From: Nocardioides terrigena
GTDB taxonomy: Bacteria > Actinomycetota > Actinomycetes > Propionibacteriales > Nocardioidaceae
Reading direction: 5' to 3'
DNA length: 64,000 bases
Assembly (NCBI RefSeq): GCF_003047265.1
Contig: NZ_PZYY01000004.1
Span: forward strand, 372,001-436,000
Positions 1 to 8,353 of this stretch are shown here, one piece after another (positions within the stretch are counted from its first letter, which is position 1; the number at the start of each line of letters is the position of its first letter). The position numbers and the translations under genes were made by a program. The notes beneath the pieces are model-generated. The model searched no databases and was not told where the DNA came from. It worked only from the letters and a program-made list of their open reading frames with translations.

Positions 1-32
1 CGGGACGCCGGCATCATCTGGGGGTGAGGGAC

Positions 33-93
33 AGGTTTACAAAAGGCACCCTCTTGTCAACGAGGTTTACAAACCCTATGGTCCTGTAAACCC
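33..93 (+). promoter_or_regulatory. alkB promoter with repeated TetR-type operator half-sites
   Basis: A sigma-70-like promoter is visible: TTGTCA at 54-59, a 17-bp spacer and TATGGT at 77-82. The 11-mer AGGTTTACAAA occurs at 33-43 and again at 63-73, exactly 30 bp apart. The second copy lies in the -35/-10 spacer and forms a small dyad (GGTTT at 64-68, AAACC at 71-75). An inverted relative, TGTAAACCC, lies at 85-93. This placement suits repression by the TetR protein encoded downstream; that pairing is inference. Confidence 0.6.
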
Positions 94-131
94 CCGGAAC
101 GACGGCGTTCCCCTGACGGAAGGTGTTGGCC

Positions 132-1571
132 ATGAGCCTCGAGCACTCGCTCAGTGGCACGGTCCCCTCGGGCTCCACCGACGGCTGGACCGACAAGAAG
201 CGCTACCTGTGGCTGATCGGGCTGGTGGTGCCCAGCCTGGCGTTCCTCGGCATCGGCCTGCACCAGCTCACCGGGTGGGGGGTGTGGTTCTGGCTCGGCC
301 CGATCGTCATCCTCGGCGTCGTCCCCGCCATCGACCTGGTCGTCGGGCTCGACCGCGCCAACCCGCCGGACGACGTCATCGAGGCGCTGGAGAACGACCG
401 CTACTACCGCTGGATCACCTACCTCTTCCTGCCCATCCAGTACGCCGGGTTCGTCGGCGCGTTCTACCTGCTCGCGCACCCCGAGGTCATCGGCGGGATG
501 GGCGTGCTCGACCAGGTCGGCATGGCCGTCTCGATCGGCTGCATCGGCGGGATCGGCATCAACACCGCCCACGAGCTCGGCCACAAGAAGGAGGCCAACG
601 AGCGCTGGCTGTCCAAGATCGCGCTGGCCCAGGTCGCCTACGGCCACTTCTACATCGAGCACAACCGCGGCCACCACGTCCGCGTCGCCACCCCCGAGGA
701 CCCGGCGAGCAGCCGGCTGGGCGAGAGCTTCTACCGGTTCTGGCCGCGCACGGTCCTCGGCTCCCTGCGGTCCGCCTGGCGCCTGGAGAAGCGCCGCTAC
801 GCCCGCAGGAAGCAGCACCCCTTCCGCCTCGGCAACGACGTGCTCAACGCCTGGCTGATGACGGCGGTGCTGTGGGGCGGCCTGGTGGCCTGGCTGGGCC
901 CCGGCGTCGCGCCGTACCTCGTCCTCCAGGCGGTGGTCGGCTTCTCGCTGCTCGAGGTCGTCAACTACATGGAGCACTACGGGATGCTGCGGCAGAAGGT
1001 CGGCGTGGGTGAACGCCGGCGCTACGAGCGGGTGCTGCCCAGCCACAGCTGGAACTCCAACAACATCGCCACCAACGTGCTGCTCTACCACCTCCAGCGG
1101 CACAGCGACCACCACGCCAACCCGACCCGGCGCTACCAGGCGCTGCGCGACTTCGAGGAGTCGCCGGTGCTGCCCACCGGCTACGCCGGGATGATCGTGC
1201 TGGCCATCGTCCCGCCCGTCTGGCGCCGGGTCATGGACCCCCGCGTGGTCGCGCACTTCGGCGGCGACGTGACCCGCGCCAACATCAGCCCGGGCCGGCG
1301 CGAGCGCTACCTCCGGAGGTACGGCGCCCTGTCGGTCGCCGTCGTCGACGAGCGGGAGGACGAGACGCCCGGCCTCGTCGAGGAAGTGCTGGCCGCCCGT
1401 TGCCCCGGTTGCTCCTACACCTACGAGGTCGCCGCCGGCGACGAGCACGAGGGCTTCGCCGCGGGCACTGCCTGGGCCGACGTCCCGGCCGACTGGACCT
1501 GCCCCGACTGCGGGGTCCGCGACAAGGCCGACTTCGTGCCGTGCGACCCGAGCCGGGCGGTGGCCCGATGA
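132..1571 (+). CDS. alkB: Alkane 1-monooxygenase fused to rubredoxin
   Basis: Membrane diiron hydroxylase that oxidises the terminal methyl group of alkanes using O2 and electrons from rubredoxin. The protein has 479 residues. The His boxes are visible: HELGH near residue 147, EHNRGHH near 176-182 and LQRHSDHH near 321-328, between hydrophobic segments. A C-terminal rubredoxin domain follows, with CPGC near 424 and CPDC near 457, so the electron donor is built in. ATG at 132 is chosen because GGAAGG lies 8 nt upstream; an in-frame GTG at 123 is the alternative. Rubredoxin-fused AlkB is known from actinobacteria. A TetR gene follows directly. Confidence 0.95.
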   Translation: MSLEHSLSGTVPSGSTDGWTDKKRYLWLIGLVVPSLAFLGIGLHQLTGWGVWFWLGPIVILGVVPAIDLVVGLDRANPPDDVIEALENDRYYRWITYLFLPIQYAGFVGAFYLLAHPEVIGGMGVLDQVGMAVSIGCIGGIGINTAHELGHKKEANERWLSKIALAQVAYGHFYIEHNRGHHVRVATPEDPASSRLGESFYRFWPRTVLGSLRSAWRLEKRRYARRKQHPFRLGNDVLNAWLMTAVLWGGLVAWLGPGVAPYLVLQAVVGFSLLEVVNYMEHYGMLRQKVGVGERRRYERVLPSHSWNSNNIATNVLLYHLQRHSDHHANPTRRYQALRDFEESPVLPTGYAGMIVLAIVPPVWRRVMDPRVVAHFGGDVTRANISPGRRERYLRRYGALSVAVVDEREDETPGLVEEVLAARCPGCSYTYEVAAGDEHEGFAAGTAWADVPADWTCPDCGVRDKADFVPCDPSRAVAR

Positions 1572-1636
1572 GGTGCGACCCACTGCTCGCCGACTGAGCG
1601 GAGCCGCCCCGCACGCGCCTGCCTAGACTCGGCGCC

Positions 1637-2212
1637 ATGTCGACCCCTCGCGTGCCCACCCTGCGCGAACGGATCGTGACCGCCGCCGTCGTGATGACCA
1701 CCGACGTGGGGTGGGCCAAGGTGACGATGGCCCGCCTCGCCGAGGCGGCCGGCGTCAGTCGGCAGACCGTCTACAACGAGATCGGGACCAAGGACGCGCT
1801 GGCCGAGGCGATGATCCTGGGCGAGCTCGACCGGTTCCTCACGGTGGTCGACGGGGCCTTCGAGCGGCACCCCGGTGACATCTCGGCGGCGATCGAGGCG
1901 GCGGCGTACGACGTGCTGGTCCTGGCCCAGGACAACGCCCTGCTCAAGGCGGTCGTGAGTGCCACGCACGGCGCCGACACCGAGCTGCTCCCGCTGCTGA
2001 CCACCCACGCGGGGACCCTGCTCGCGACCGCCAAGACCGTCATCGAGGAGCGGGTGCAGGCCTTCGACCTCGACCTGGCGCCGCACCGGCTGGCGCCGGC
2101 GATCGACATGGTGGTCCGGGTGGTGCTGAGCCACATCATGCAGCCGTCGGGCTCGGCGGAGCAGACCGCCGCCGACCTCGCCTGGATGGCCCGGCAGGTG
2201 CTCGGCGGCTGA
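1637..2212 (+). CDS. TetR-family regulator, probably of alkB
   Basis: A 191-residue one-component regulator. The N-terminal helix-turn-helix spans about residues 10-55 (VTMARLAEAAGVSRQTVYNE), followed by a helical ligand domain. It lies 65 bp downstream of alkB in the same orientation, the position often held by AlkX-type regulators in actinobacteria. TAGACT at 1624-1629 lies 7 nt before the ATG, so it is probably transcribed leaderless from its own promoter. Its target is plausibly the repeated GTTTACAAA motif upstream of alkB; that is inference. Confidence 0.85.
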   Translation: MSTPRVPTLRERIVTAAVVMTTDVGWAKVTMARLAEAAGVSRQTVYNEIGTKDALAEAMILGELDRFLTVVDGAFERHPGDISAAIEAAAYDVLVLAQDNALLKAVVSATHGADTELLPLLTTHAGTLLATAKTVIEERVQAFDLDLAPHRLAPAIDMVVRVVLSHIMQPSGSAEQTAADLAWMARQVLGG

Positions 2213-2236
2213 GCCCCAGCCGTCCGACGGTCGCGT

Positions 2237-3094
2237 TCAGGCCGTGCGGCGCTCGGCGGCCAGCGCGGCGGCGTCGCGGAAGGCCGCGAGGACGTAGGGC
2301 GGGACCCGCATCCCGTCGGCCTGCGCCCACAGCAGCTCGCGCTCGACGCGGGCGATCGTCTCGGTGAAGTCCTCGAGGTCGTCGGTGATCCCCAGGGTCT
2401 CCATCACGTCCCCGAAGTCGGCCCGCTGGGTCGCGTCGTTGGCGCCGACCGGGGCGAAGGACAGCTGGCGCAGGCGGCGTACGAGCCAGCGCTGCCAGGG
2501 CGCGAGCTGCTCGGCGAGCCCGATCGCCGACATCTTGTAGAACGCGTAGTGACCGGGCTCCTGGCGGCGGATCGGCGCCACGACGGTCTCCGCGACGGCC
2601 GTCTCGCCCATCTCGACGACGCCATCGTGTAGCAGGTTGTAGGCCAGCACCGCGGAGCGCTCCGTGGCCATGCCGGTGAGGTAGTAGAGCATCCGGGTGA
2701 CGTCCTGGACCCGGTCGAGGTGGCCCAGCACGCCGAGCACCCGCAGCTTGGCGGAGACGGTGTCGAGGTCCGGCGTCGCGGGCGGACGGCCGAGCCGGAT
2801 CTGCAGCTCGTCGAGGATCAGGCCGTGCTGGATCTCCTGCGGCTGCCACACGTCGGCGTAGAAGCGCCGGTCGACCTCCGGCGGGTCGGGCAGCATCGCG
2901 ACCAGCTCGAGGACGTTGCGGTCGACCTCGAGCTCGACGCGCGCCATGTAGTCGAGGACGTGGCCGAAGCGCGCGGAGAGGGCGGCCGGGTCGTGGACGG
3001 TCCAGTCGACCGAGTCGAGCTCGATCGGCGGGTGCTCCTCGCCCAGCCGGTCGACGTGGGCGGCGAGCCGCAGCTCGGTCGAACGTGTCCTCAC
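2237..3094 (-). CDS. Ferritin-like diiron protein of unknown substrate
   Basis: A 285-residue helical protein without signal peptide. The diiron ligand pattern can be followed: a Glu in a first helix (RVELEVDRNVLELV), then EIQH, a Glu in TERSAV, then EPGH. This E, ExxH, E, ExxH order is that of ferritin-like and acyl-ACP-desaturase-like enzymes. The GTG at 3094 is preceded by TAGGAT 8 nt upstream (minus strand), giving a leaderless start; no other start fits as well. It is divergent from an MFS exporter. Members of this actinobacterial family are sometimes mislabelled LepA; nothing here resembles a GTPase. Substrate unknown. Confidence 0.7.
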   Translation of the reverse strand: MRTRSTELRLAAHVDRLGEEHPPIELDSVDWTVHDPAALSARFGHVLDYMARVELEVDRNVLELVAMLPDPPEVDRRFYADVWQPQEIQHGLILDELQIRLGRPPATPDLDTVSAKLRVLGVLGHLDRVQDVTRMLYYLTGMATERSAVLAYNLLHDGVVEMGETAVAETVVAPIRRQEPGHYAFYKMSAIGLAEQLAPWQRWLVRRLRQLSFAPVGANDATQRADFGDVMETLGITDDLEDFTETIARVERELLWAQADGMRVPPYVLAAFRDAAALAAERRTA

Positions 3095-3155
3095 GACCCC
3101 GGATCCTAGGGCCGGAGCGACCCCTCCATGACCCCGTTGCCCTAGCCTGCTCGTC

Positions 3156-4541
3156 GTGGGCGCGGATCCGATCGGGTGGGGTACGCCGCGTGCGCGCGCC
3201 GTGATCGCGGCCGCCAGCCTCGGCTCGGGGATGACCTGGCTCGACGGCTCGGTGGTCAACGTCGCGCTGCGGACGATCGGGGAGGACCTCGACGCCTCGC
3301 TGGCGCAGCTGCAGTGGATCAACAACGGCTACCTGATGATGCTCGCCTCCCTGATCCTGATCGGCGGCTCGCTCGGTGACCGCTTCGGCCGGCGCCGGAT
3401 GTTCGTGCTCGGCACGGTGCTCTTCGCCGCGGCCAGCCTGCTGTGCGGTCTCGCGCCCACCGCCGAGGTCCTCATCGCCGCGCGGATCCTGCAGGGCGTC
3501 GGCGGCGCGCTGCTCACGCCGGGCAGCCTGGCGATGATCCAGGGCTCGTTCGGGCCGAGGGACCGGGCGCGGGCGATCGGGGCCTGGTCCGGCCTCGGCG
3601 GGGTGGCGTCGGCGATCGGCCCCTTCGTGGGGGGCGTCCTGATCGACCACGCGAGCTGGCGGTGGATCTTCCTCATCAACCTCCCGCTCGCTGTCATCAC
3701 CGTGGTGATCGCGATGCGCTCGGTGCCGGAGACGAAGGACCCCCACGCGCCGACCACCTTCGACTACACCGGGGCAGTGCTCGCCTCGCTCGCGCTGGCC
3801 GGGACGACGTACGCGCTGATCGAGTGGGGCGGGCGGGGCGCGCCCTGGGCCGCCGCGGCCGGCATCATCGCCGCCGTCGCCTTCGTGGCCCTGGAGCGGA
3901 GGGAGGAGTTCCCGATGATGCCGCCGGAGCTCTTCCGCGACCGCACCTTCAGCGCGAGCAACGCGATGACCTTCCTCGTCTACGCGGCCCTCGGCGCCGT
4001 GCTGTTCTTCCTCGTCCTCCAGCTCCAGACGGTCAGCGGGTACGGCGCACTCGGGGCCGGGGTCGCCACCTTGCCGATCACCGTGTGCATGCTCCTCCTC
4101 GCCGCACGAGGCGGTGCGCTGGGCGCCCGGATCGGGCCCCGGATCCCGATGACCGTGGGGCCGGTGGTGATGGCGGTCGGGACGCTGCTCCTCCTCGGGG
4201 TGGGTGACGACGTCGACTACTGGGTCGACGTTTTCCCCGGGCTGACCGTCTTCGGCCTTGGCCTCGCGCTGATGGTCGCCCCGCTCACCGCGACCGTGCT
4301 GGCCGCCGCCCCCGACGACAACGCCGGCATCGCCAGCGGGATCAACAACGCGATCGCCCGCGCCGGGTCGCTCATCGCTGTCGCCGCGTTCCCGGTCGCC
4401 CTCGGGCTCAGCGGTGACGCGTACGCCGACCCGGTCGCGCTGGACTCGGCGTACGGCTCGGCGATGATCGTCTGTGCCGCGCTCCTCGCCCTCGGCGGGC
4501 TCGTCTCGTGGCTGACCATCCCGGCGCGGATGCCGAGCTGA
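3156..4541 (+). CDS. MFS drug-export permease (DHA2/EmrB type)
   Basis: A 461-residue integral membrane protein with about 14 hydrophobic segments. The MFS motif A is clear (GGSLGDRFGRRRMF, loop 2-3), as is the TM5 antiporter region (IGPFVGGVLIDHASWRWIF), typical of proton-coupled DHA2 exporters. GTG at 3156 is preceded by TAGCCT (3143-3148) with a 7-nt gap, so the transcript is probably leaderless. It is divergent from the diiron protein. The substrate cannot be told from the sequence. Confidence 0.85.
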   Translation: MGADPIGWGTPRARAVIAAASLGSGMTWLDGSVVNVALRTIGEDLDASLAQLQWINNGYLMMLASLILIGGSLGDRFGRRRMFVLGTVLFAAASLLCGLAPTAEVLIAARILQGVGGALLTPGSLAMIQGSFGPRDRARAIGAWSGLGGVASAIGPFVGGVLIDHASWRWIFLINLPLAVITVVIAMRSVPETKDPHAPTTFDYTGAVLASLALAGTTYALIEWGGRGAPWAAAAGIIAAVAFVALERREEFPMMPPELFRDRTFSASNAMTFLVYAALGAVLFFLVLQLQTVSGYGALGAGVATLPITVCMLLLAARGGALGARIGPRIPMTVGPVVMAVGTLLLLGVGDDVDYWVDVFPGLTVFGLGLALMVAPLTATVLAAAPDDNAGIASGINNAIARAGSLIAVAAFPVALGLSGDAYADPVALDSAYGSAMIVCAALLALGGLVSWLTIPARMPS

Positions 4542-4606
4542 CCGGCCAGCAAGCACCGACGCGTCGTGGATCCTGTGCCTACGCTGGGCTCCAGAGAGGG
4601 GGAGAG

Positions 4607-5842
4607 ATGACGCGAGCACGACGCCTGCGCGCAATGGCGGTCGCCACGCTGTTCTCCCTCGCCCTGGCCACGGCGTGCAGCGACGACCCCGTCGGATCGG
4701 CGGGTGAGCCGGAGTCGTCGGCGACCTCAGTGCCCGAGCCCGTCGACGACGGCGGGTCTGACGACCGGGGCGACGGCTCCACCGCCAGCCCGGTCGCCGA
4801 CCCGGAGCACGCCGTCGACCCGCCCGGGAAGCGCACCGGCACGCTGGTCGGGCCGGACCTGCGGATCTACTCCAAGGAGCCGCTCAGCGACGAGCTCGTG
4901 GAGCGCATCACCGGCAACCGGCGGGTGGACCGGGTCGAGCGGATCTCCCTGGGTGACTTCGGAGTGCAGAACGGTGTCATCACGGTCGCGGCGGTCGATC
5001 CGGCGACCTACCGCAACTACGCGGTGCGGGAGGCCGCCGAGCTGCAGGAGATCTGGGACCGGGTGGCCGGTGGCGAGCTGGCCATCGACAAGGCGCTCGG
5101 GCGTCGCCTCCAGGACGCCAACGGCTACCTCAAGCTCGGCAACGACAAGGACGCCGCCCGCGTCCACATCGGGGCGTTCGCCCCGCAGGTGCCCCAGGTC
5201 GACGCGGTGGTCAACGAGAAGTGGGGCCAGGAGCTCGGTATCGAGACCGGCAACGCCCTCCTCGTCTACACCGGCATCCATTCGCCTCGCGACGTGCGCA
5301 AAGACCTCGTCCGGCTCGTCGGCGACGACGCGTCGGTGACCATCCTCGGCCCCAACCTCGACCCCGGTGCCACGCAGACCGCCGTGCTCACCGGTGGCTC
5401 GGTCGCCGACGCGGTCGGCACGTTCCGCTACACCGTGCTCGGGGCTGGCCGCATCGCCCCGGAGCAGTCGTGGGTCGACGCCAACATTCGCACCGAGCCC
5501 GTCCCGATCCTCGGCTCGATGACCTGCCACCGGGTCGTCTTCCCGCAGCTGCGGGCGGCCCTGCTCGAGATCGAGCAGCGCGGTCTCGCCGACGAGATCA
5601 ACGTTGAGGAGTACGCCGGGTGCTTCTACCCGCGCTTCATCGCCGGCTCCCAACAGCTCTCGCTGCACTCCTTCGGGATCGCCTTCGACATCAACGTGCC
5701 GGGCAACCAACGCGGGACCGTCGGCGAGATCGACCGGGACGTGGTGAGCATCTTCAAGCGGTGGGGCTTCGGATGGGGCGGCGACTGGGGCTACACCGAC
5801 CCGATGCACTTCGAGATGAACGCGATCGTCGACCCGGAGTAG
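4607..5842 (+). CDS. Lipoprotein D-alanyl-D-alanine carboxypeptidase (M15/VanY-like)
   Basis: A 411-residue exported lipoprotein. A signal peptide ends in a lipobox (LATAC, Cys near residue 25), followed by a Ser/Asp/Pro/Gly-rich linker to about residue 75. The C-terminal part carries the M15 zinc motif: HSFGIAFD (His and Asp ligands) and DPMHFEM (third ligand). This predicts trimming of peptidoglycan stem peptides outside the membrane. ATG 4607 is preceded by a purine-rich Shine-Dalgarno sequence (GAGAGGGGGAG). The roughly 270-residue middle region is not recognised. Confidence 0.85.
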   Translation: MTRARRLRAMAVATLFSLALATACSDDPVGSAGEPESSATSVPEPVDDGGSDDRGDGSTASPVADPEHAVDPPGKRTGTLVGPDLRIYSKEPLSDELVERITGNRRVDRVERISLGDFGVQNGVITVAAVDPATYRNYAVREAAELQEIWDRVAGGELAIDKALGRRLQDANGYLKLGNDKDAARVHIGAFAPQVPQVDAVVNEKWGQELGIETGNALLVYTGIHSPRDVRKDLVRLVGDDASVTILGPNLDPGATQTAVLTGGSVADAVGTFRYTVLGAGRIAPEQSWVDANIRTEPVPILGSMTCHRVVFPQLRAALLEIEQRGLADEINVEEYAGCFYPRFIAGSQQLSLHSFGIAFDINVPGNQRGTVGEIDRDVVSIFKRWGFGWGGDWGYTDPMHFEMNAIVDPE

Positions 5843-5865
5843 GGACCGCGGAGCGCCGCGCAGGC

Positions 5866-7224
5866 TCAGTCGCGCAACGGGTGCGCGATCTCGTCCGCGG
5901 GCAGCCGCGCCCAGAGGATCGCGACGACCGCCACCACGACCGGGACCAGCCCGGCGATGAAGAAGGTGTTGCGGAGCCCGATCGCGTCGGCGACGGGACC
6001 GGCCAGCGCCATGGACACCGGCATGAGGGAGACGCTGACGAAGAAGTCGAGCGAGGCGACCCGGCCGAGCAGGTGGGACGGCACCCGGCGCTGGAGCAGC
6101 GTCCCCCAGATGACCATGGGGAAGGAGAACATCGCCCCCATCACGAAGGAGGCAGCGATGACCACCCACACCGACTCCGCCAGTCCGATGACGACGAAGG
6201 GCAGCGCGCCCAGGCCCCACCCGAGGTTCATCACCGTGAGGTAGCGCCGTGGCATCGGGACCGAGGCCATCACCAGCGAGCCGAGCGCCCCGCCGATGCC
6301 GAAGGCGGCCAGGACGTAGGAGTGGTCGCTCGGTCCGCCACCGAGGCGGTCCTTGACGAGGAAGGCGATGAGCACCTCGAGCGGCCCCATCATCACCAGG
6401 ATCATCAGGGAGGCGAAGAGCAGCGTGGCCAGCAGCCACGGCGTGCGCACCATGTAGACGAAGCCCTCGCGCATGTCGGCGAACGCCGCCCGCACCGGGT
6501 GACCCGCGTGCACAGCGTCGAGCTTGCGGCGTACGGGTGTGGACGGGACCTTGGTCAGGACGACGAGGGCGACCGCCGACGACACGGCGGCGACGGTGAA
6601 CGCCGCCCCGGGCGAGGCAGCGGCGACGACGGCGCCGGCCACGGCCGGTCCGATGGCCTGCCCGATCGTCGGGCGGACCATGCCCTCGAAGCCGTTGACG
6701 GCCTGGAGGTCGGACTCGGGGATCAGTGCGGGCAGCCAGGCGGAGTAGGCCGGGTAGTAGAAGGCCATGCCCATCCCGGTCACGAAGGTGACGGACGCGA
6801 GCATCCACAGGGTGCTGGTGTCGGTGCTGGAGAGGAACGCGACCAGCGCCATGCCGACGAGCTCGACGAGCGCGACGGCGAGCAGGATGGTCTTCTGCGG
6901 GATCCGGTCGGCCACCACGCCCGCGAGCAGCGCGGGCACGAGCACGCCGACGGCGCTGGCGGTCATCACCGTGGAGAGCTGGGCGGGACCGCCGCCGAGG
7001 CGGATCACCTCCCAGATCAGCGCCACCAGCCACACGCCGCTGGCGAACGAGCTGGCCGCCAGGGCGAGGGCGAGCCAGCGGTAGGCGGGCGTGCGGAAGG
7101 GCGTGAGGGCGCGCGGCAGGCTCCGGCCGACCCCCTGGTCGCCGACCGTGTCCTGGAGCTGGTCGATCAGCGGGTCCGGCATGTCGCACATTCTGACGGG
7201 CGGCACCGACACCGGGCCACGCAT
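5866..7224 (-). CDS. MFS transporter (DHA3-like exporter)
   Basis: About 452 residues with 12 predicted membrane segments and an MFS signature in loop 2-3 (GVVADRIPQK). Overall layout resembles EntS/macrolide-efflux-like DHA3 exporters. The start is uncertain: ATG at 7224 has a weak GGATGAG upstream, while ATGs at 7191 and 7182 are nearer the first membrane segment but have no visible ribosome site. It is divergent from the quinone oxidoreductase. Substrate unknown. Confidence 0.8.
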   Translation of the reverse strand: MRGPVSVPPVRMCDMPDPLIDQLQDTVGDQGVGRSLPRALTPFRTPAYRWLALALAASSFASGVWLVALIWEVIRLGGGPAQLSTVMTASAVGVLVPALLAGVVADRIPQKTILLAVALVELVGMALVAFLSSTDTSTLWMLASVTFVTGMGMAFYYPAYSAWLPALIPESDLQAVNGFEGMVRPTIGQAIGPAVAGAVVAAASPGAAFTVAAVSSAVALVVLTKVPSTPVRRKLDAVHAGHPVRAAFADMREGFVYMVRTPWLLATLLFASLMILVMMGPLEVLIAFLVKDRLGGGPSDHSYVLAAFGIGGALGSLVMASVPMPRRYLTVMNLGWGLGALPFVVIGLAESVWVVIAASFVMGAMFSFPMVIWGTLLQRRVPSHLLGRVASLDFFVSVSLMPVSMALAGPVADAIGLRNTFFIAGLVPVVVAVVAILWARLPADEIAHPLRD

Positions 7225-7325
7225 TTGTTGCTCATCCGGCGATGCTCGGTGCTCACGTGCACTCGAGGTCAAGGTCCCGACGCCGCTCGACCACCGGGCC
7301 GCGCCCGGACGCTAGCCTCCTCGAC

Positions 7326-8294
7326 ATGCGCGCAGCCCAGGTCGTCACGCCCACCGGTCCGCTCGACGTCGTCGTCAACGACGTGCCCGAGCCCACCCCC
7401 GGACCCGACGACGTGCTGGTCGAGGTGCACAGCGTCGGTGTCTCCTTCCCCGACCTGCTGCTGAGCCGCGGGGAGTACCAGATGAAGCCCGAGCCGCCCT
7501 TCAACCTCGGCGTCGACTTCGCCGGCGAGGTGCTCGACCCGGGCAGCAGCGACCTCGTCGTGGGCCAGCGCGTCGCGGGCGTCGCCGGCTGGGGCAACGC
7601 GGCCGAGCGGGTGGCCTCGCCGAAGGCCTGGACCTTCCCGCTGCCCGACGTCTCGTCGTACGACGAGGGGGCGGCGCTGCCGATGAACTACCTCACCGCC
7701 CAGTTCGCGCTCAAGGACCGCGGCTCGATCAAGGAGGGCGACACCGTGCTGGTGCACGGGGCCGCCGGCGGCGTCGGGACCGCGACGATCCAGGTCGCGA
7801 AGGGGTACGGCGCCCGCACCATCGCCGTCGTCAGCACCGAGGAGAAGGCCGACGTGGCCCGTCGTGCCGGTGCCGACGAGGCCGTGCTGGTCGAGGGCTT
7901 CAAGGACCGGGTCAAGGAGCTCACCGGGGGCAGGGGCGTGGACATCGTGCTGGACGTGGTGGGCGGTGACCTCTTCACCGACTCGCTGCGCTGCCTGACC
8001 GAGCAGGGGCGGCTCCTCGTGGTCGGCTTCGCCGCCGGCCAGGGTATCCCGGAGGTCAAGGTCAACCGGCTGCTCCTCAACAACATCGACGTCCGTGGCG
8101 TCGGGTGGGGCGCCTACGCGATGACCCGCCAGGACTTCATGCAGCAGCAGTGGGCCGAGCTGGTGCCGATGATCGAGGGCGGCGTCGTGAAGCCGCCGGT
8201 CGGTGCGACGTACACCCTCGAGGACTTCGGTCGTGCGCTCGTCGACATGGACGAGCGGCGCACGCTCGGCAAGAGCGTCGTACGGGTGCGCTGA
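7326..8294 (+). CDS. NADPH:quinone oxidoreductase (zinc-independent MDR family)
   Basis: A 322-residue medium-chain dehydrogenase/reductase. An N-terminal GroES-like fold is followed by a Rossmann domain with the NADPH-binding loop VHGAAGGVGTATIQVAK. The catalytic-zinc cysteine cluster of alcohol dehydrogenases is absent, which places it with quinone reductase/zeta-crystallin-like enzymes that reduce quinones or enals. ATG 7326 follows TAGCCT (7313-7318) by 7 nt, suggesting a leaderless message. The exact electron acceptor is not predictable. Confidence 0.88.
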   Translation: MRAAQVVTPTGPLDVVVNDVPEPTPGPDDVLVEVHSVGVSFPDLLLSRGEYQMKPEPPFNLGVDFAGEVLDPGSSDLVVGQRVAGVAGWGNAAERVASPKAWTFPLPDVSSYDEGAALPMNYLTAQFALKDRGSIKEGDTVLVHGAAGGVGTATIQVAKGYGARTIAVVSTEEKADVARRAGADEAVLVEGFKDRVKELTGGRGVDIVLDVVGGDLFTDSLRCLTEQGRLLVVGFAAGQGIPEVKVNRLLLNNIDVRGVGWGAYAMTRQDFMQQQWAELVPMIEGGVVKPPVGATYTLEDFGRALVDMDERRTLGKSVVRVR

Positions 8295-8353
8295 CACAGG
8301 GTGCCGGCCCTGCCGGCTGACCACTGTGGGTGGTGCCGGTTAGGGTCGGGTCC

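Noticed and set aside
57..1583. 508-codon open frame antisense to alkB
   Set aside because: Very high third-position GC leaves antisense frames open; the encoded protein is low-complexity (Val/Gly/Asp/Arg-rich), while the plus strand encodes an unmistakable AlkB-rubredoxin.
2136..4634. 832-codon antisense frame over the MFS exporter
   Set aside because: Composition is repetitive Arg/Pro/Asp/Gly and it overlaps two convincing genes; typical shadow frame in GC-rich DNA.
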